Numbered from the stretch's first letter, positions 47,601-58,655 are shown. The stretch is 64,000 nucleotides of DNA from Pieris napi (GCF_905475465.1 NC_062251.1:10514047-10578046); one strand, 5' to 3'. The notes: generated by a model not told the origin, from the letters alone. Numbers and translations: made by a program.

Positions 47601-47726
47601 GAAATGATGCAGTCTTTGAATGACATGTACAAGCTTCTTCAAGAGGAAGACCTGTGGTCCGGTCTGTGGCAGAAACACGTGTCAAATATATCGCGAGACA
47701 AACAAGGATTCTTTGAACAAGCACAG
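47601..47726 (+). pseudogene. Isolated exon resembling Nipped-A/TRRAP (FAT domain)
   Basis: A 126-bp open segment bounded by TTTTTAG and CAG/GTACTT splice-like sites encodes 42 residues, phase 0 at both ends. The pattern SLNDMYKLLQEEDLWSGLWQK and GFFEQAQ matches my knowledge of the FAT-domain helical repeats of TRRAP (fly Nipped-A), a scaffold of SAGA and Tip60 acetyltransferases. Compared with the family, several residues before GFFEQAQ look shortened or altered. No further TRRAP-like exon was found on either side within 800 bp, so this is probably a captured or orphaned exon rather than the gene itself. Confidence 0.6.
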
Positions 47727-48565
47727 GTACTTTCAGTTTTTGTTCCCATTAATATTTTGTCTGCAGTTTATATAGTATAAATAGCCGACCCCGCGAACTT
47801 CGTTTCTCCTTAATGCCTAGCCTATCTTTTTATAACTTACCAACATTTTGCTATGATACCAGAGACTGTTCGGTTTTCCGGAATGAAAACTTTAGCGTTT
47901 TCTGTGATTTTTCGTTATATAAACCTCAGAGATCTAAGTTCTTAACTAACAAATAAAAAATAAGGGTTGATTGTAGAGGATAGATGAAAATAAGGGTTGT
48001 ATGCTGTATCATAAAAAAATAAAATCATTTTTGTCTAAAACACCCCTTATCACTTAGGGGTATGAAAGATAGATAATTATTGCAGATTCTCAGATTTACT
48101 GAATATGCATAAAAAAAGTCGAGTCATTTCGGAGGATAATGGGAACAAACATTGTGACATGAGAATTTTATATATTAGGTAATCTGAATTTTGAAAAGGA
48201 CACAGGTATCTTAAAATTTAAGTAAACTTTTACTCACTATAAGTTATATTTTAAACAACATCTAAATGAGCAAAATAACATTTTCAGACTGAAAAGCAAT
48301 AGTTTTATTGTAACCATTGGGCTTGCACTCAATATTTTCTTTTCCTTGATAATTTTTGATTAATTTTCCTTTAAAGACAAGTTTTAGGTTGCTTTTCTTA
48401 CCATGGTTTCTGTCACCCAGTATTATTTGGGTATTGGGTTTGCAAATTATACTGGGCTAACAGTCTAGCGCCTATATAATAGGGTAACACAAGGTTCCTA
48501 TTAGAATAAAGCAAATATTTTATTGTATCTAATTGATATTTCAGGCAGCATAATATGATGTAGCT
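47727..48565. other. AT-rich spacer, no gene seen
   Basis: No coding frame or recognisable repeat. It could be intron or TE debris. Confidence 0.3.
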
Positions 48566-49018
48566 ATGGCCAAATTAAGAAGCCAGAAAGAGTATTCTGC
48601 AAATCCATCATCATACAATAAACACTTAAATACCCTTTCCCCAGGACACTTTCTTATTGGACGACCATTAACCTCAGTGCCTTCTAAAGGTCTAGGTGAA
48701 TTCAAATTTAGTCACTTACAAAGGTACCAGAGAATTGAGCAATTAAGGCAGCACTTTCGGAGACGATGGCAAAAGGAGTACATGGCGGAATTACAACAGC
48801 GCACTAAATGGAGAGAGAACTCTGCCAATCTTAATATTGGGGACCTAGTGCTGATAGCCGAGCAAAATACTGCTCCTCTCTGCTGGAAGTTAGGTCGAGT
48901 GCGGCTGATAAATGGCGGCTTAGATGGAGTGGCCAGAGTGGCAGAGATTAAAACCAGCAGCGGCTGCATAACACGTTCATTGGTCCGGCTGTGCAAGTTG
49001 CCGGTACAAGAAGAATAA
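48566..49018 (+). pseudogene. BEL/Pao Pol C-terminus (integrase end, DUF5641)
   Basis: 150 codons. From about residue 25 it reads LSPGHFLIGRPLTS, RYQRIEQLRQHFRRRWQKEYM.ELQQR.KW, LNIGDLVLI, PLCWKLGRV and VARVAEIKT, the conserved tail of BEL/Pao integrase. The first 12 residues look like flanking DNA. Everything upstream (Gag, protease, RT, integrase core) is missing. It leads directly into the LTR at 49,055. Confidence 0.8.
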
Positions 49019-49054
49019 AAAAGAATGTTGAAAGAGTTTCAACGGCCGGGAGTA

Positions 49055-49220
49055 TGTTGCGACATTGCGCAAGTTTTATATCAGGCGCATTTTAAAATTA
49101 TAATTGTAAGGCGGGGCGACGTGCGCCAAAAAGCTGAAACCTCCAGGAATTAAATCGGTTATTCAAGGCTCAAGTCAACTGTAGTTTCCAGTATTTATAT
49201 TAAATAATAAGGATTTTACA
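49055..49220 (+). repeat. BEL 3' LTR
   Basis: Follows a purine-rich GGCCGGGAGTA tract. Starts TGTTGCGACATTGCGC and probably ends at ACA 49,218-49,220 (about 166 bp). BEL LTRs usually start TGTTGC. The 3' boundary is approximate because there is no second LTR. Confidence 0.6.
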
Positions 49221-49542
49221 TATCTTAGAAATAAATAAAACAAATTAATATTTTTTTATTTATTTGCTCAACAGTATCCAAACAATTACATTGTACACAA
49301 AAGCAAAAAACGGAATACACATTCAAACATAAAGCACAGTATATATGTATTTATAATATATTTAATATAAAGGAAGAATAAAAAAGATATCAGAGTTTTT
49401 GAGAAATGTAAGGTTGAGCTTAGTCACCTATTATGTTTATGTATAAAATGTAATAATAAATGAAATGTAAGTAATTGTGTTTAATGTTATAAAACTGATT
49501 TAATTATAAAGTGACTAATTTAATATTTTTCCATCCACTTAC
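49221..49542. other. AT-rich, no gene seen
   Basis: Possibly the intron of the minus-strand gene whose exons begin at 49,543. Confidence 0.3.
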
Positions 49543-51145
49543 CACTCGTAACTTCACACATTGCATCAATCGGAGAAGAGTCTGATGGTACAAGGCCTGT
49601 GTCCCGCTCTATAGCTGGGGTTCCTGCTAGCCTCAATACTAGGGAGAAAGAGTCAATACAGAGTGATAATACACGTCTTGTTAATGATAATATCTATTTA
49701 AGACTTTCCTAAGGTATTGTGTCAAATTGTAATTATTTTGGCTTTCAAATTTATGAATGCAGAGAGACAGCATAATATAACAAGAATGATTATACACCAT
49801 TCTAATGGTCTAAAATATTATGTATTGAATAAATTTTATTAAAAACTTTTAGTTTTAATGATACAAACCTCATAGGTAAACAAGGCAAGTCATACTAACT
49901 CAATTTTGTATTATAATATACAGGTGATTTAGATGCAGAATGTGACAATGAATAACGAGAGTCATCATACAAAGTACTATATAGTATAACTAAGATATCA
50001 TCAAGTAAAACTGAAAAATAGTATTTTGCCAACTACTAATTACCCATAATTAGTCTTTAATAATTGCAAAGCAAGGGATGAAGCTAAAACAATGTTAACT
50101 TTAATAAAAATATAATAGTTTCATTATACAAACTTAAGTTTAATTTACCTTACAAAATAATACATAATGTGTAACAGCATGTATTAAAAAAAATATGTAA
50201 AGGAAGCTAAGAAGTAATGGACTCACCAAAGTACTGTGAGGACTCGAGAATGGTCTCCACCATCATCTTGAGGTGGCCGCTCACAATTAGAATTGCTATA
50301 GCCACAAAAAGTAATGCATCAAATAACAAGCAAAACAAAATATAAAGCACTTAACATATTCCAAATATGTTAACAATTAAATTTAATTCTAAAGTACATT
50401 GAAAAAAGGAGTTTCATTAAGAAAAAGCACTTTATGAATGTTCAATATCCTCCTAATAAATATAGCTAGTGATTAGGTCTATTATCAATATAGAAAATAT
50501 GTTAACTCTGCACAGCATAGATAGAACTTAATATCAATATGTACCACGATATGTCTTGTCAGTACTTTGGTTTACACATATTTATTTATTTATTAAGGAA
50601 CACCAACAGATTACATGTATATATTTTCTAATTAACAATATTGGGTTTTATTCTAGCATGCAATCTAATAATAGGTGTACACAACATTGACTCTAATAAA
50701 TGATAGCGGACAGAGTTTACTTAAGTATTTGTATCTTTAAACATAGATAAATTGAAACGTTGTAAATATTACATGACTTATGGCTGAGATGACTGAATTT
50801 TCTTCTTAAAACTAGGAAGTGAGTCATAATACACGTCAAGACTATGTCTACAACTACATTGGTTAAAATTCCTAAGCATTCTACTGAGGGGCGCATGTTT
50901 ACCTAGATTGGTTAAGGACTGTGGAACGACAAAAGTATCAGTCTGTCTTCTTCTTGCGTTGATTCTAGGCACATATAATTATTATACAAAATTAAAGCAA
51001 TGCGCACATAACTGTAATCTCAATTTGTTAACGTATCACACCATTTCAAAACAAAAACCACCTTTTCTTCGACTCGGAGTAGCGTAGCGTAGTACTAATT
51101 AAAGAGTACGCGCCTCGCATACCTTACTTCTTCAAATATATCCAT
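49543..51145 (-). CDS. Unrecognised host gene, first three exons (partial)
   Basis: Exon 1 runs from ATG 51,145 to 51,123 (donor GTATGC), exon 2 from 50,279 to 50,227 (donor GTGAGT) and exon 3 from 49,638 to 49,543 (donor GTAAGT; acceptor CTTTCTCCCTAG). Phases agree at both joins (2 then 1), giving 57 codons without a stop. Exon 2 encodes GHLKMMVETILESSQYF and exon 3 LRLAGTPAIERDTGLVP and SSPIDAMCEV. No family recognised. The next exon would lie left of 49,543, but only BEL DNA and AT-rich sequence are there, so the gene may be interrupted or the intron large. Consistent phase across three exons is the main evidence. Confidence 0.5.
50580..50985 (-). pseudogene. 3' end of a CR1/Jockey-type LINE in the intron
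   Basis: Minus-strand frame 50,972-50,778 has the usual LINE ORF2 C-terminus (TPRINARRRQ-like start, LTNLGKHAPLSRMLRNFN, SLPSFKKK). It is followed by a 3' UTR ending in a TAAA/AATA tail at about 50,580-50,596. 5'-truncated insertion lying between exons 1 and 2 of the minus-strand gene. Confidence 0.65.
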
Positions 51146-51860
51146 TGATTTCCACGAGTAAAAAAGACAGGAATTCGAACACTGATACACTCAGTACTCA
51201 CATACTAAAACGCCATCAAAACTTACAATAATATACTTATAACACTAATTTTCTAAATAAAACAACTTTAATATGTAAACGACCACCATAATAGAAAATT
51301 AGGGTTGGGGTTGATATCCATGCGTTGGAATTTGATGATACTGATTATGCAGGAGTCTCGGGGACCCTTGTTTGGAACACCTCCAAGTGATTTTAGCTTT
51401 AGGATAAGCGTCAAAGTATTTTAAAAAAAATTTTTTAACTTTTGTCAATTGTATTGAAATTATAAACAATCCGCCATTATCTAACTACTTTTCTATTGGT
51501 TATAAGAGATGTGACATTCTCGATTTCTATTGGTTATGAGTGATGTGTCATTGTCGTTTTCTATTGGTTATAAGTGATGTGACATTTTCGGTAAATTAAT
51601 TGGATCGATTATTTTCTCATTTGTTATTTTTAAAGTTGAACCTAATCGAATCGATTATTTCCTCATTTGTTAATTTTATAGTTGAACCTAATTTAAGCAT
51701 TACTTGTCAAATGTACATACATTACATTAACTTCATGTTTTAATTAATGTATGGTTCCGAAAATTATTAAATTATTCAAATAGTACCCAAAACCGAATCA
51801 GAGCACCCCACTATCCACGTGGTCTTGTCTGCCTTGCCCCTAGAGTGTATATAAATAATC
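51146..51860. other. Upstream region with short tandem repeats
   Basis: Holds three 34-bp repeats with CTATTGGTTAT (51,493, 51,527, 51,561); ATTGG is a reverse CCAAT box, so promoter function is conceivable for the gene starting at 51,145. Two diverged copies of a ~46-bp unit with TCGATTATTT.CTCATTTGTTA follow (51,604-51,695). No gene. Confidence 0.45.
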
Positions 51861-52036
51861 GGAGGCGCGGAGGAAGAGCAGCCCCCACCCGCTGTAACAA
51901 AGCACAGGCATTATGAAAGCTGTAGCGGCTGAGGCTGGTCGCCAGAGGCGACCAAAAAGCCGAGGTTGCGGAGGCTTGAATAAAATGCCTGTGCTTTGGT
52001 ACGCAAGGGTGGAGGGGCTGCATTTCCCGTAGCGCC
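51861..52036. repeat. Imperfect ~175-bp inverted repeat
   Basis: Perfect 15-bp arms CAAAGCACAGGCATT (51,898-51,912) and its complement (51,984-51,998). Pairing continues outward: GCAGCCCCCACCC at 51,878-51,890 against GGGTGGAGGGGCTGC at 52,007-52,021, then GGCGC against GCGCC. The loop contains GGTCGCC-AGA-GGCGACC (51,937-51,953), the same hairpin type as in the adjoining satellite. Confidence 0.8.
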
Positions 52037-52976
52037 GGAGCTGTCCACAAAAACAAATATTATTTAGATTGGTTAGGTTAGAGTTAGTATATGAATATTT
52101 GGTCGCCGAAGGCGACCAGGACGCCGAGAAGCCGAGGCTTGAATAAACAATTACTATTTAGATCGGAGCTGTCCACATAAACAAATATTATTTAGATTGG
52201 TTAGGTTAGAGTTAGTATATGAATATTTGGTCGCCGAAGGCGACCAGGACGCCGAGAAGCCGAGGCTTGAATAAACAATTACTATTTAGATCGGAGCTGT
52301 CCACAAAAACAAATATTATTTAGATTGGTTAGGTTAGAGTTAGTATATGAATATTTGGTCGCCGAAGGCGACCAGGACGCCGAGAAGCCGAGGCTTGAAT
52401 AAACAATTACTATTTAGATCGGAGCCGTTCACAAAAAAAATATTATTTAGATTGGTTAGGTTAGAGTTAGTATATGAATATTTGATCGCCGAAGGCGACC
52501 AGGACGCCGAGAAGCCGAGGCTTGAATAAACAATTACTATTTAGATCGGAGCTGTTCACAAAAAAAATATTATTTAGATTGGTTAGGTTAGAGTTAGTAT
52601 ATGAATATTTGATCGCCGAAGGCGACCAGGACGCCGAGAAGCCGAGGCTTGAATAAACAATTACTATTTAGATCGGAGCTGTTCACAAAAAAAATATTAT
52701 TTAGATTGGTTAGGTTAGAGTTAGTATATGAATATTTGGTCGCCGAAGGCGACCAGGACGCCGAGAAGCCGAGGCTTGAATAAACAATTACTATTTAGAT
52801 CGGAGCTGTCCACAAAAATAAATATTATTTAGATTGGTTAGGTTAGAGTTAGTATATGAATATTTGGTCGCCGAAGGCGACCAGGACGCCGAGAAGCCGA
52901 GGCTTGAATAAACAATTACTATTTAGATCGGAGCTGTCCACAAAAATAAATATTATTTAGATTGGTTAGGTTATAT
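52037..52976 (+). repeat. Satellite: about 7.4 copies of a 127-128-bp unit
   Basis: GAGTTAGTATATG recurs at 52,081, 52,209, 52,337, 52,464, 52,591, 52,718 and 52,846. Each unit holds GGTTAGGTTAG (two telomere-like TTAGG units) and, 20 bp later, GGTCGCC-GAA-GGCGACC, a perfect hairpin (one arm base changed in the fourth and fifth copies). Copies are about 97 percent alike. The last one is cut off at 52,976. Confidence 0.95.
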
Positions 52977-54365
52977 AAATATTAATATACTAACCGTATA
53001 TTAATATTTTTTTTAAATAACTGTTCAACTGAAACTCAAAATCGAAAACAAAATCGGATTAAAATCGAATACTAAAATAATCGATTTTTTCACTTTCACA
53101 GAATAGATTATTTTTCACATCTCTATTCTCTACTATTCATTGTTTAAAGTATAAACGCAATCGGCCATTTCGAATTTGGATTTTGCCAGAACAGTGTGTG
53201 TTCACAGTGATCAAGTGCAAATTATAAGTTAAAAAGCCGTTACTTTTTAGGTTTTTTATTTTTGCGTGAATGTGCGTTATTTTATTAGCATTTTTTTAAA
53301 ACTTGGCTTTATATACTGTCTGTAATATATGTCTAGTACAGACACTGATTTCTTGCGATCATTTTCAAATTTCGTGTGCGAATGGCGTCTAAAAATAGTG
53401 GACATCTTAGGTTAGTATATTAATATTTTTTTAAAATAACCTGTGTTACTTTTTACGTGAATGTGCGTTATTTTATTATCATTTTTTAAAACTTGGCTTT
53501 ACATATATACTAGACACTGATTTCTTGCGATCATTTTCAGATTAAGTACTGTAAAAAAAAAAAAAAATTTTTTTTTTTTTTGGTTTCCTAAGCCCAAAAT
53601 TTGTGGGGGGTGATTACTACACCCCTACAACCCCCCCCTCCCCCTCCCCCCGCACCCCAAATTTAGGTACTTCTCTCTCACATCTTTACCGAAAATTAAT
53701 TTGACACTAGTTTTATTTTAGCGTAGTGACATTTGCTATAGACGTACAACGTCAATGCATTTTTAATCACAGAGTATAAGTTTAAGATGTTGTCAACAGA
53801 CTACAATGCGTATTTCTCACAGACGCAATACTAATTATACTAACGTGATATCCAGAAACGAAACTTGTTTGAGCTCAAACAATCCGCCTTGTTGAGAGGT
53901 ATAATTTGACTCCAATAGAAATCCCCCCCCCTCTCCCTCTTATTTTTTACAAACAGTAATCCCCCGAGTTTGGGCTATTAACATTTTTAATCAGCAACTG
54001 TTTGCTTCATTATTCCTTAAATAATTTCTATGGGATTGCTATGATAAGGTGGGAGTTTTAAAACTTCATGGCCGTGCAATTTTATTACTTCATCTACCTT
54101 AGACATGTATTTTTTCACTACTTCAAGACTACGATGTATTTTAAATTATTTGTAGCAGTCTGTGGCAACCATAAAGTTTAAACCATAAATTATAGATTAC
54201 AAAGTCAAAATGTGGCGTCTGTCTAGCGGTATTAAAGTTTACGTATATTTAAATAGTTTTCTGATAATTTATATACTAAATGTCTGGATATGGTGTGTAG
54301 TGTAGTGATTGTAATGTGGTTATACAAGGCCTGAGACTAGGTTTGTGATATAATTAGAATTGACA
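52977..54365. other. Non-coding: AATCGATT block, duplicated segment, A/T palindrome and C/G tracts
   Basis: 53,040-53,130 resembles the element end at 46,190. Two copies of a ~100-bp segment (CGTGAATGTGCGTTATTTTATTA.CATTTTT; 53,262-53,365 and 53,458-53,542) flank an ATG-containing short frame with a donor-like site (53,382-53,411). An A15-T16 palindrome (53,550-53,580) is followed by poly-C/G tracts to 53,657; another C-rich tract lies at 53,923-53,940. No gene recognised. Confidence 0.5.
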
Positions 54366-54523
54366 ATGTCGAATGAAATGGCGGTTGGTGATAAGGTGTC
54401 AAAGGATGCTACTGTTTGTAGTGATGAGGTTGTAGAAGAGGCTACACATACTGAACAGGTTTCACAACCCTCCTCAGTCCTCAGATGCTTTGATGGAGGG
54501 ATCTAATCAAGAAGCCAAGCCTG
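54366..54523 (+). other. Possible broken first exon of an unrecognised gene
   Basis: ATG at 54,366 gives 46 acidic codons (SDEVVEEATHTEQ) to a TAA at 54,504-54,506. A shift at a short CCTCAG duplication (54,472-54,482) would keep the frame open to a GTTTGT donor-like site near 54,524. No family recognised. Confidence 0.3.
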
Positions 54524-54958
54524 GTTTGTATGTTGGCCAAAACATAACCTAACATATCTGTTGACATCTTGATCATTATTTAGTAATAGCAAAAATTTAT
54601 CCTAACATTGTATAAATATAATGTTAATATTCATCAGCTATCATGGTATTGGTTATATGGTTTGTATGTTTGCTAATGAAACAGTTATTTTAAATAACTC
54701 TAACTGTGCTAGATTTAAGGGATTTTATATAACTAGCAGATTTTTATTTAAAATTATAGTAAAGTAGTAATTTATTGAGAGAATTATGAATTGCTTATTG
54801 TTTCATAAGCTTTGTATCCCCGACTGAATATTTATAACAAATTACAGGATACACAAAGTCAACTCACTGTACTTCGTGAGCTTTATTTGAGCTTTGATTT
54901 GAGATTTCCGCTATTAAATGAAATGAATGTTGTTCCTTTAATTGCACATATTTTTCAG
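54524..54958. other. AT-rich, intron-like
   Basis: No gene or repeat recognised. Confidence 0.3.
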
Positions 54959-55627
54959 TGAATTATGGCATAAAGAAACAACTTTAACCCAAAATCTGTC
55001 TTCACTAAAAGAGGATTTGGCCAAGGCCGATCAAGCTCTGTGGTCTAGAGAGGTAAGTACTATGGTTCATTAAATGTATTAGTGTATTAAATATGTGTTT
55101 TATAGATTTCAATTAAAAACACATTAGTTCTTATAATATGTTAATTTAGAAACACTTGGTTTTTTGGTTTTTTCATAGTCTACAAATATTTGAAAGAGGA
55201 AAGATTTGTATATGATAAATTTAAAAACTACTGGACCTATTTCAAATTTTATTTCATCATTAGAATGTTTTAGTTATAGTTTGTAAATTATGGTGACGAA
55301 GTGTAAATAAATAAATGTTATCTCTGAGTAAATATATTTATTACTAAAATATAAATTTAAAAAAATGTTCACACCCACGTGTGGGTCATCCAAGCAAATG
55401 ACTTATAATAATTTAATTTCTAGCCAATATTAAACGGACGAGACAGTGTCCGCAAAGTGCTCGAGACATTCCAGGAGCGAGGTGGGGAATGGGCTGGGAT
55501 CGCGACTCAGAATTCTACTAAATTATGCATGAAGAAAATGCACTTAACCACTCTATATACATATCGTCTTCCGACGCTCTGCAGGGCCGCGCCGACTCCC
55601 GGCAGCGCCTGTGTGCGAAACCCATGA
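54959..55627 (+). pseudogene. SMC3-like exon pair (coiled coil into hinge), truncated
   Basis: Exon 1 (54,959-55,052, acceptor TTTTTCAG, donor GTAAGT) encodes ELWHKETTLTQ, SLKEDLAKADQAL. Exon 2 starts at 55,424 after TTTCTAG in compatible phase and encodes PILNGRDSVRKVLETFQERGG. This matches the end of the N-terminal coiled coil and start of the hinge in SMC3, the cohesin ATPase subunit whose hinge dimerises with SMC1. Two residues usually found before PILNG seem to be missing. After about 27 residues similarity stops and the frame runs to TGA 55,625-55,627. It cannot make a working SMC3; it is probably a duplicated gene fragment. Confidence 0.65.
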
Positions 55628-56575
55628 AGCGCCTCCAGCAAGCGGGTTCCCCGTATCAGTGCGCTGCTCGAGTCGACGACGCGAGAGCACGTTTAATATT
55701 TTTTTAAATCATTCTGTCATATGTCATTGTATTAAGTCAATATTAATAAATAGTGGTGTTCTGTAAAATATTTCTTTATTTTAAAATAGTTTAAGAAACA
55801 GACTACCCTAAAATAGTAACCAAGTTAAAATAGCATAGTAAGTAGTAGTTTAATTTAATGATTATACCTAGTAAACTTTGAACACACTACAAAATAACAT
55901 CCAGTTATACAAACTCAAACTTAAGTATAATAAAAACTATTTCAAACCCAGCCTCACATAGAGCTAATCAGAAACATCTTATTTCGTAGACAAATATATT
56001 TATTTTAACATATTTTCTAATTAGTTTATAAAAAGTAATAGATATGAACAATAAAATTAAAAAGCTTAATAATGATGGTATTTCATACTTGTGTAAAGCA
56101 GAATAATGTTTTTATCCAAAACCTTAATGTTATAAAAATATAGGAACCAATATTGGGCTGTGTTGTCATTTATTATAAATTAAAGGATAGTCGAAATTCA
56201 ATAATTATTAGAAAATGTCTGCACTATTGTGACTTTCTACAGCCAGGGGCTTTGTCATTGATACAAATGTAATATTCTTCTTCAAAGGCAGAAAAATACA
56301 ACCAGAAATTTTGAACATTTGGAACTCTGAAATTATTACATTTATAATTTTAGTATACCTAACCTACCTATAAAAATACTAATATTTTACAAAAACAATT
56401 GTCAACAAAGTCATTATCAGTTTTCCTAAAAGTTTATATCAAATTCTGAATAATCCTGAGGCCGTAGGACATTTCTGTCTATTTATTTAGGTACAGAAGG
56501 CTGGTCACCTACTTGCCTATAAGAAAAAACAAATGTTTAGAAACAGATACAGAAATCTTGTCGGAATTACACAAT
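55628..56575. other. AT-rich spacer with polyadenylation-like signal
   Basis: AATAAA at 55,745 could terminate transcripts from the exon pair upstream. No gene seen in the rest. Confidence 0.3.
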
Positions 56576-57690
56576 TTATTCCGCGTCATTACAGGGCTCC
56601 CAAATATTCTGACATGACGATCGAACCTCCATAGGCCCACACAGATCTGAGTGAACTAAATCTAGCAATTCTGTACTTCTATGGTTTCTTAATTGGAATG
56701 GTAAACAAATCTGTTTCCCTTCACAACATACCTGGCAGTTTATTTTCTGAATATCAGCCTTCATATCAAATGATATGCCATCTACAGCACCATTTTTCAT
56801 CTTCTGCAAATCATTACTATTAATATGACCTAATCTCCTATGCCACTGTTTTGCACCTGTACCAACACTTTCTCTGACTAACTGTATTCAACTTATACAC
56901 ACCATTCTTTAAATTTGCTATTCCAATAAGCTCATTCCGTTGCTTATGTATATAACACACATCAATTTTGAAAATAACTATGTTTACTTTTGCTATTAGC
57001 TGGCTTACTGATAATAGGTTAGGTGGTCAGGTTAGGTATGTACAAAATGTTGTTCACTTTAATGTCAAACTGAGAATTATTCACAAGCGTAGTTATCTGT
57101 GTATTCCCGGCACACACAACTGGCACAGTCATATTATTTGCAACAATAATTTCTTTCATATCATGGTACTTTTATCACTTCCAATACATTTTCTCTGCAT
57201 GATGTCATATGAGTACTAGCCCCTGAGTCGATATACCAATCATACTTATTAAATTCACTATTAAAAAATGCAGCACTAAATGCGTTTACTTGCTTTTCTT
57301 TAACTTCAGGACATTGGTTTTTGAAGTGGCCTATTTTCTTGCACTTATAGCATTTTATAACCTTCTTGACATTTAACGTATGATTAGTGGATATTAATGT
57401 TCTTAGTAGACTGATTCTTCTGGTGAATCAAATAATTTCCGTAGTTTCTGTTACAAATCCTTGACTTTAGTTTCATTTTCTATATGAACATACAACTTGG
57501 GATCAATCGTCATGATGAGTTTTGCTTTCGCTTTTCTGTCTTCTGCATCACTTAAATCCTCAGGAATGGCATCGATGTCTATACCTTCCAAGATGAGAAA
57601 ATTTCTTGGCGCAAACGCCCAGTCATCAAAGTTCTCGCGTCCCTTCAACTTCGGCACATTTATTAAATAACTGCCTGACGACGACATTAT
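56576..57690 (-). pseudogene. Copia-type retrotransposon relic: Gag, knuckle, protease, integrase start
   Basis: Minus strand in order. Gag N-terminus from about 57,687 (VPKLKGRENFDDWAF) ends at 57,451. After an internal deletion there is a CX2CX4HX4C knuckle (CYKCKKIGHFKNQC, near 57,350-57,310), the protease motif WYIDSGAS (near 57,225) and a broken protease C-terminus (LLSVSQLIAK near 57,000). Then comes the GAG_pre-integrase/HHCC zone and 56,809-56,576 with CQVCCEGKQ and LLDLVHSDLCGPME. Integrase core, RT and RNase H are missing. Several frameshifts. Confidence 0.8.
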
Positions 57691-58012
57691 AAGTCGAAAC
57701 ACAGCAGTAGTATGCGGGCCGATAAATCGGGGGTGGCGCGGTGCGGCGGAGACACGACAGTTCGACGCACCTAGTTATGCTTATGTACTACAGAGTACAG
57801 TATCGATGATTCATGCACACATTGGAAAATATCGCCGTTTAACACAAAGAATGACAAAAACAACATACACAACTATCAACGCTACTGTTATACAAGGCTC
57901 TAAAATGCGTAATATATTATGTCTTAATATTTCAAGGGTCATATTATTATATTATACCAACGTTGATATACACGATTTTTTACCTATATTTCAATAGCCA
58001 TATACCTACGTA
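57691..58012 (-). repeat. Possible copia 5' LTR and leader
   Basis: Lies directly upstream of the copia Gag. On the minus strand it starts TGTTACGTAGGTATATGG (58,012-57,995), a plausible LTR edge, and becomes GC-rich before the ATG. No second LTR or clear primer site was found, so the limits are guesswork. Confidence 0.35.
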
Positions 58013-58655
58013 ACAACTGTTATAAACTGTTAGCTCAGTTACAAGTTTAACCTAAGAGGCTATCTAATTTTATGCCAAAAATATTATTAATAAAAAGATA
58101 ATAAATCGTAACTTAGGGTGCCTATCTACGCAGACATCCTACGAAGTACGAACTAGTAGCTAAAGCCTAAATGCTAAGCGTAGTACGGCCGACGGCGGTC
58201 GACATTGATTTTTGCCGACCTTAACCTTCCCCGCTTCCGAAGGTTTCCTGTTTGGAAAAGACTGCTCGCTAAATTTAGAGAAATTCTTAGTTGCTTCTAA
58301 AATTTATAAGTTCTGAAATAAGTATTATTAATTAAACACAGTTTAATTGTGGCGTACTTTTAAAGAATAAGAAATGAGAATTGTAGATAGAAATGAAAAA
58401 TAAAACTTTTACAGTAAAATCTTTATAATATGATAGTGTTTGCACAAATCAACGCTTTCCAGTCATAAACATAGTTTCTACTGAATCGAACTACATACTC
58501 GTGGTAGATTATTTGTATGTAATTAAGGTTGTATTGTATTAATGTGGAGCATGTTAATTAACAAAGGTAATTTAAGATTTCTAAACATGATAATTCACGT
58601 ACCAACTCAACTATATTTGAAAGAGAGCTAACATTCGTAATCTAATATATAAAAT
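58013..58655. other. No gene seen
   Basis: AT-rich apart from a GC-richer stretch at 58,180-58,260. No recognisable repeats. Confidence 0.3.

Noticed and set aside
52347..52529. 60-codon frame within the satellite
   Set aside because: Pure repeat translation; arises from the 127-bp periodicity.
52060..52976. TTAGG repeats as a true telomere or telomeric insertion
   Set aside because: Only two TTAGG units per 127-bp satellite unit, without a run of pure repeats.
52037..52976. CRISPR-like regular array
   Set aside because: The whole 127-128-bp unit is conserved with no variable spacers, and the genome is eukaryotic.
55525..55707. 60-codon frame overlapping the end of the SMC3-like exon
   Set aside because: Out of frame with the SMC3-like exon and without recognisable similarity; kept only as a possible alternative terminal exon.
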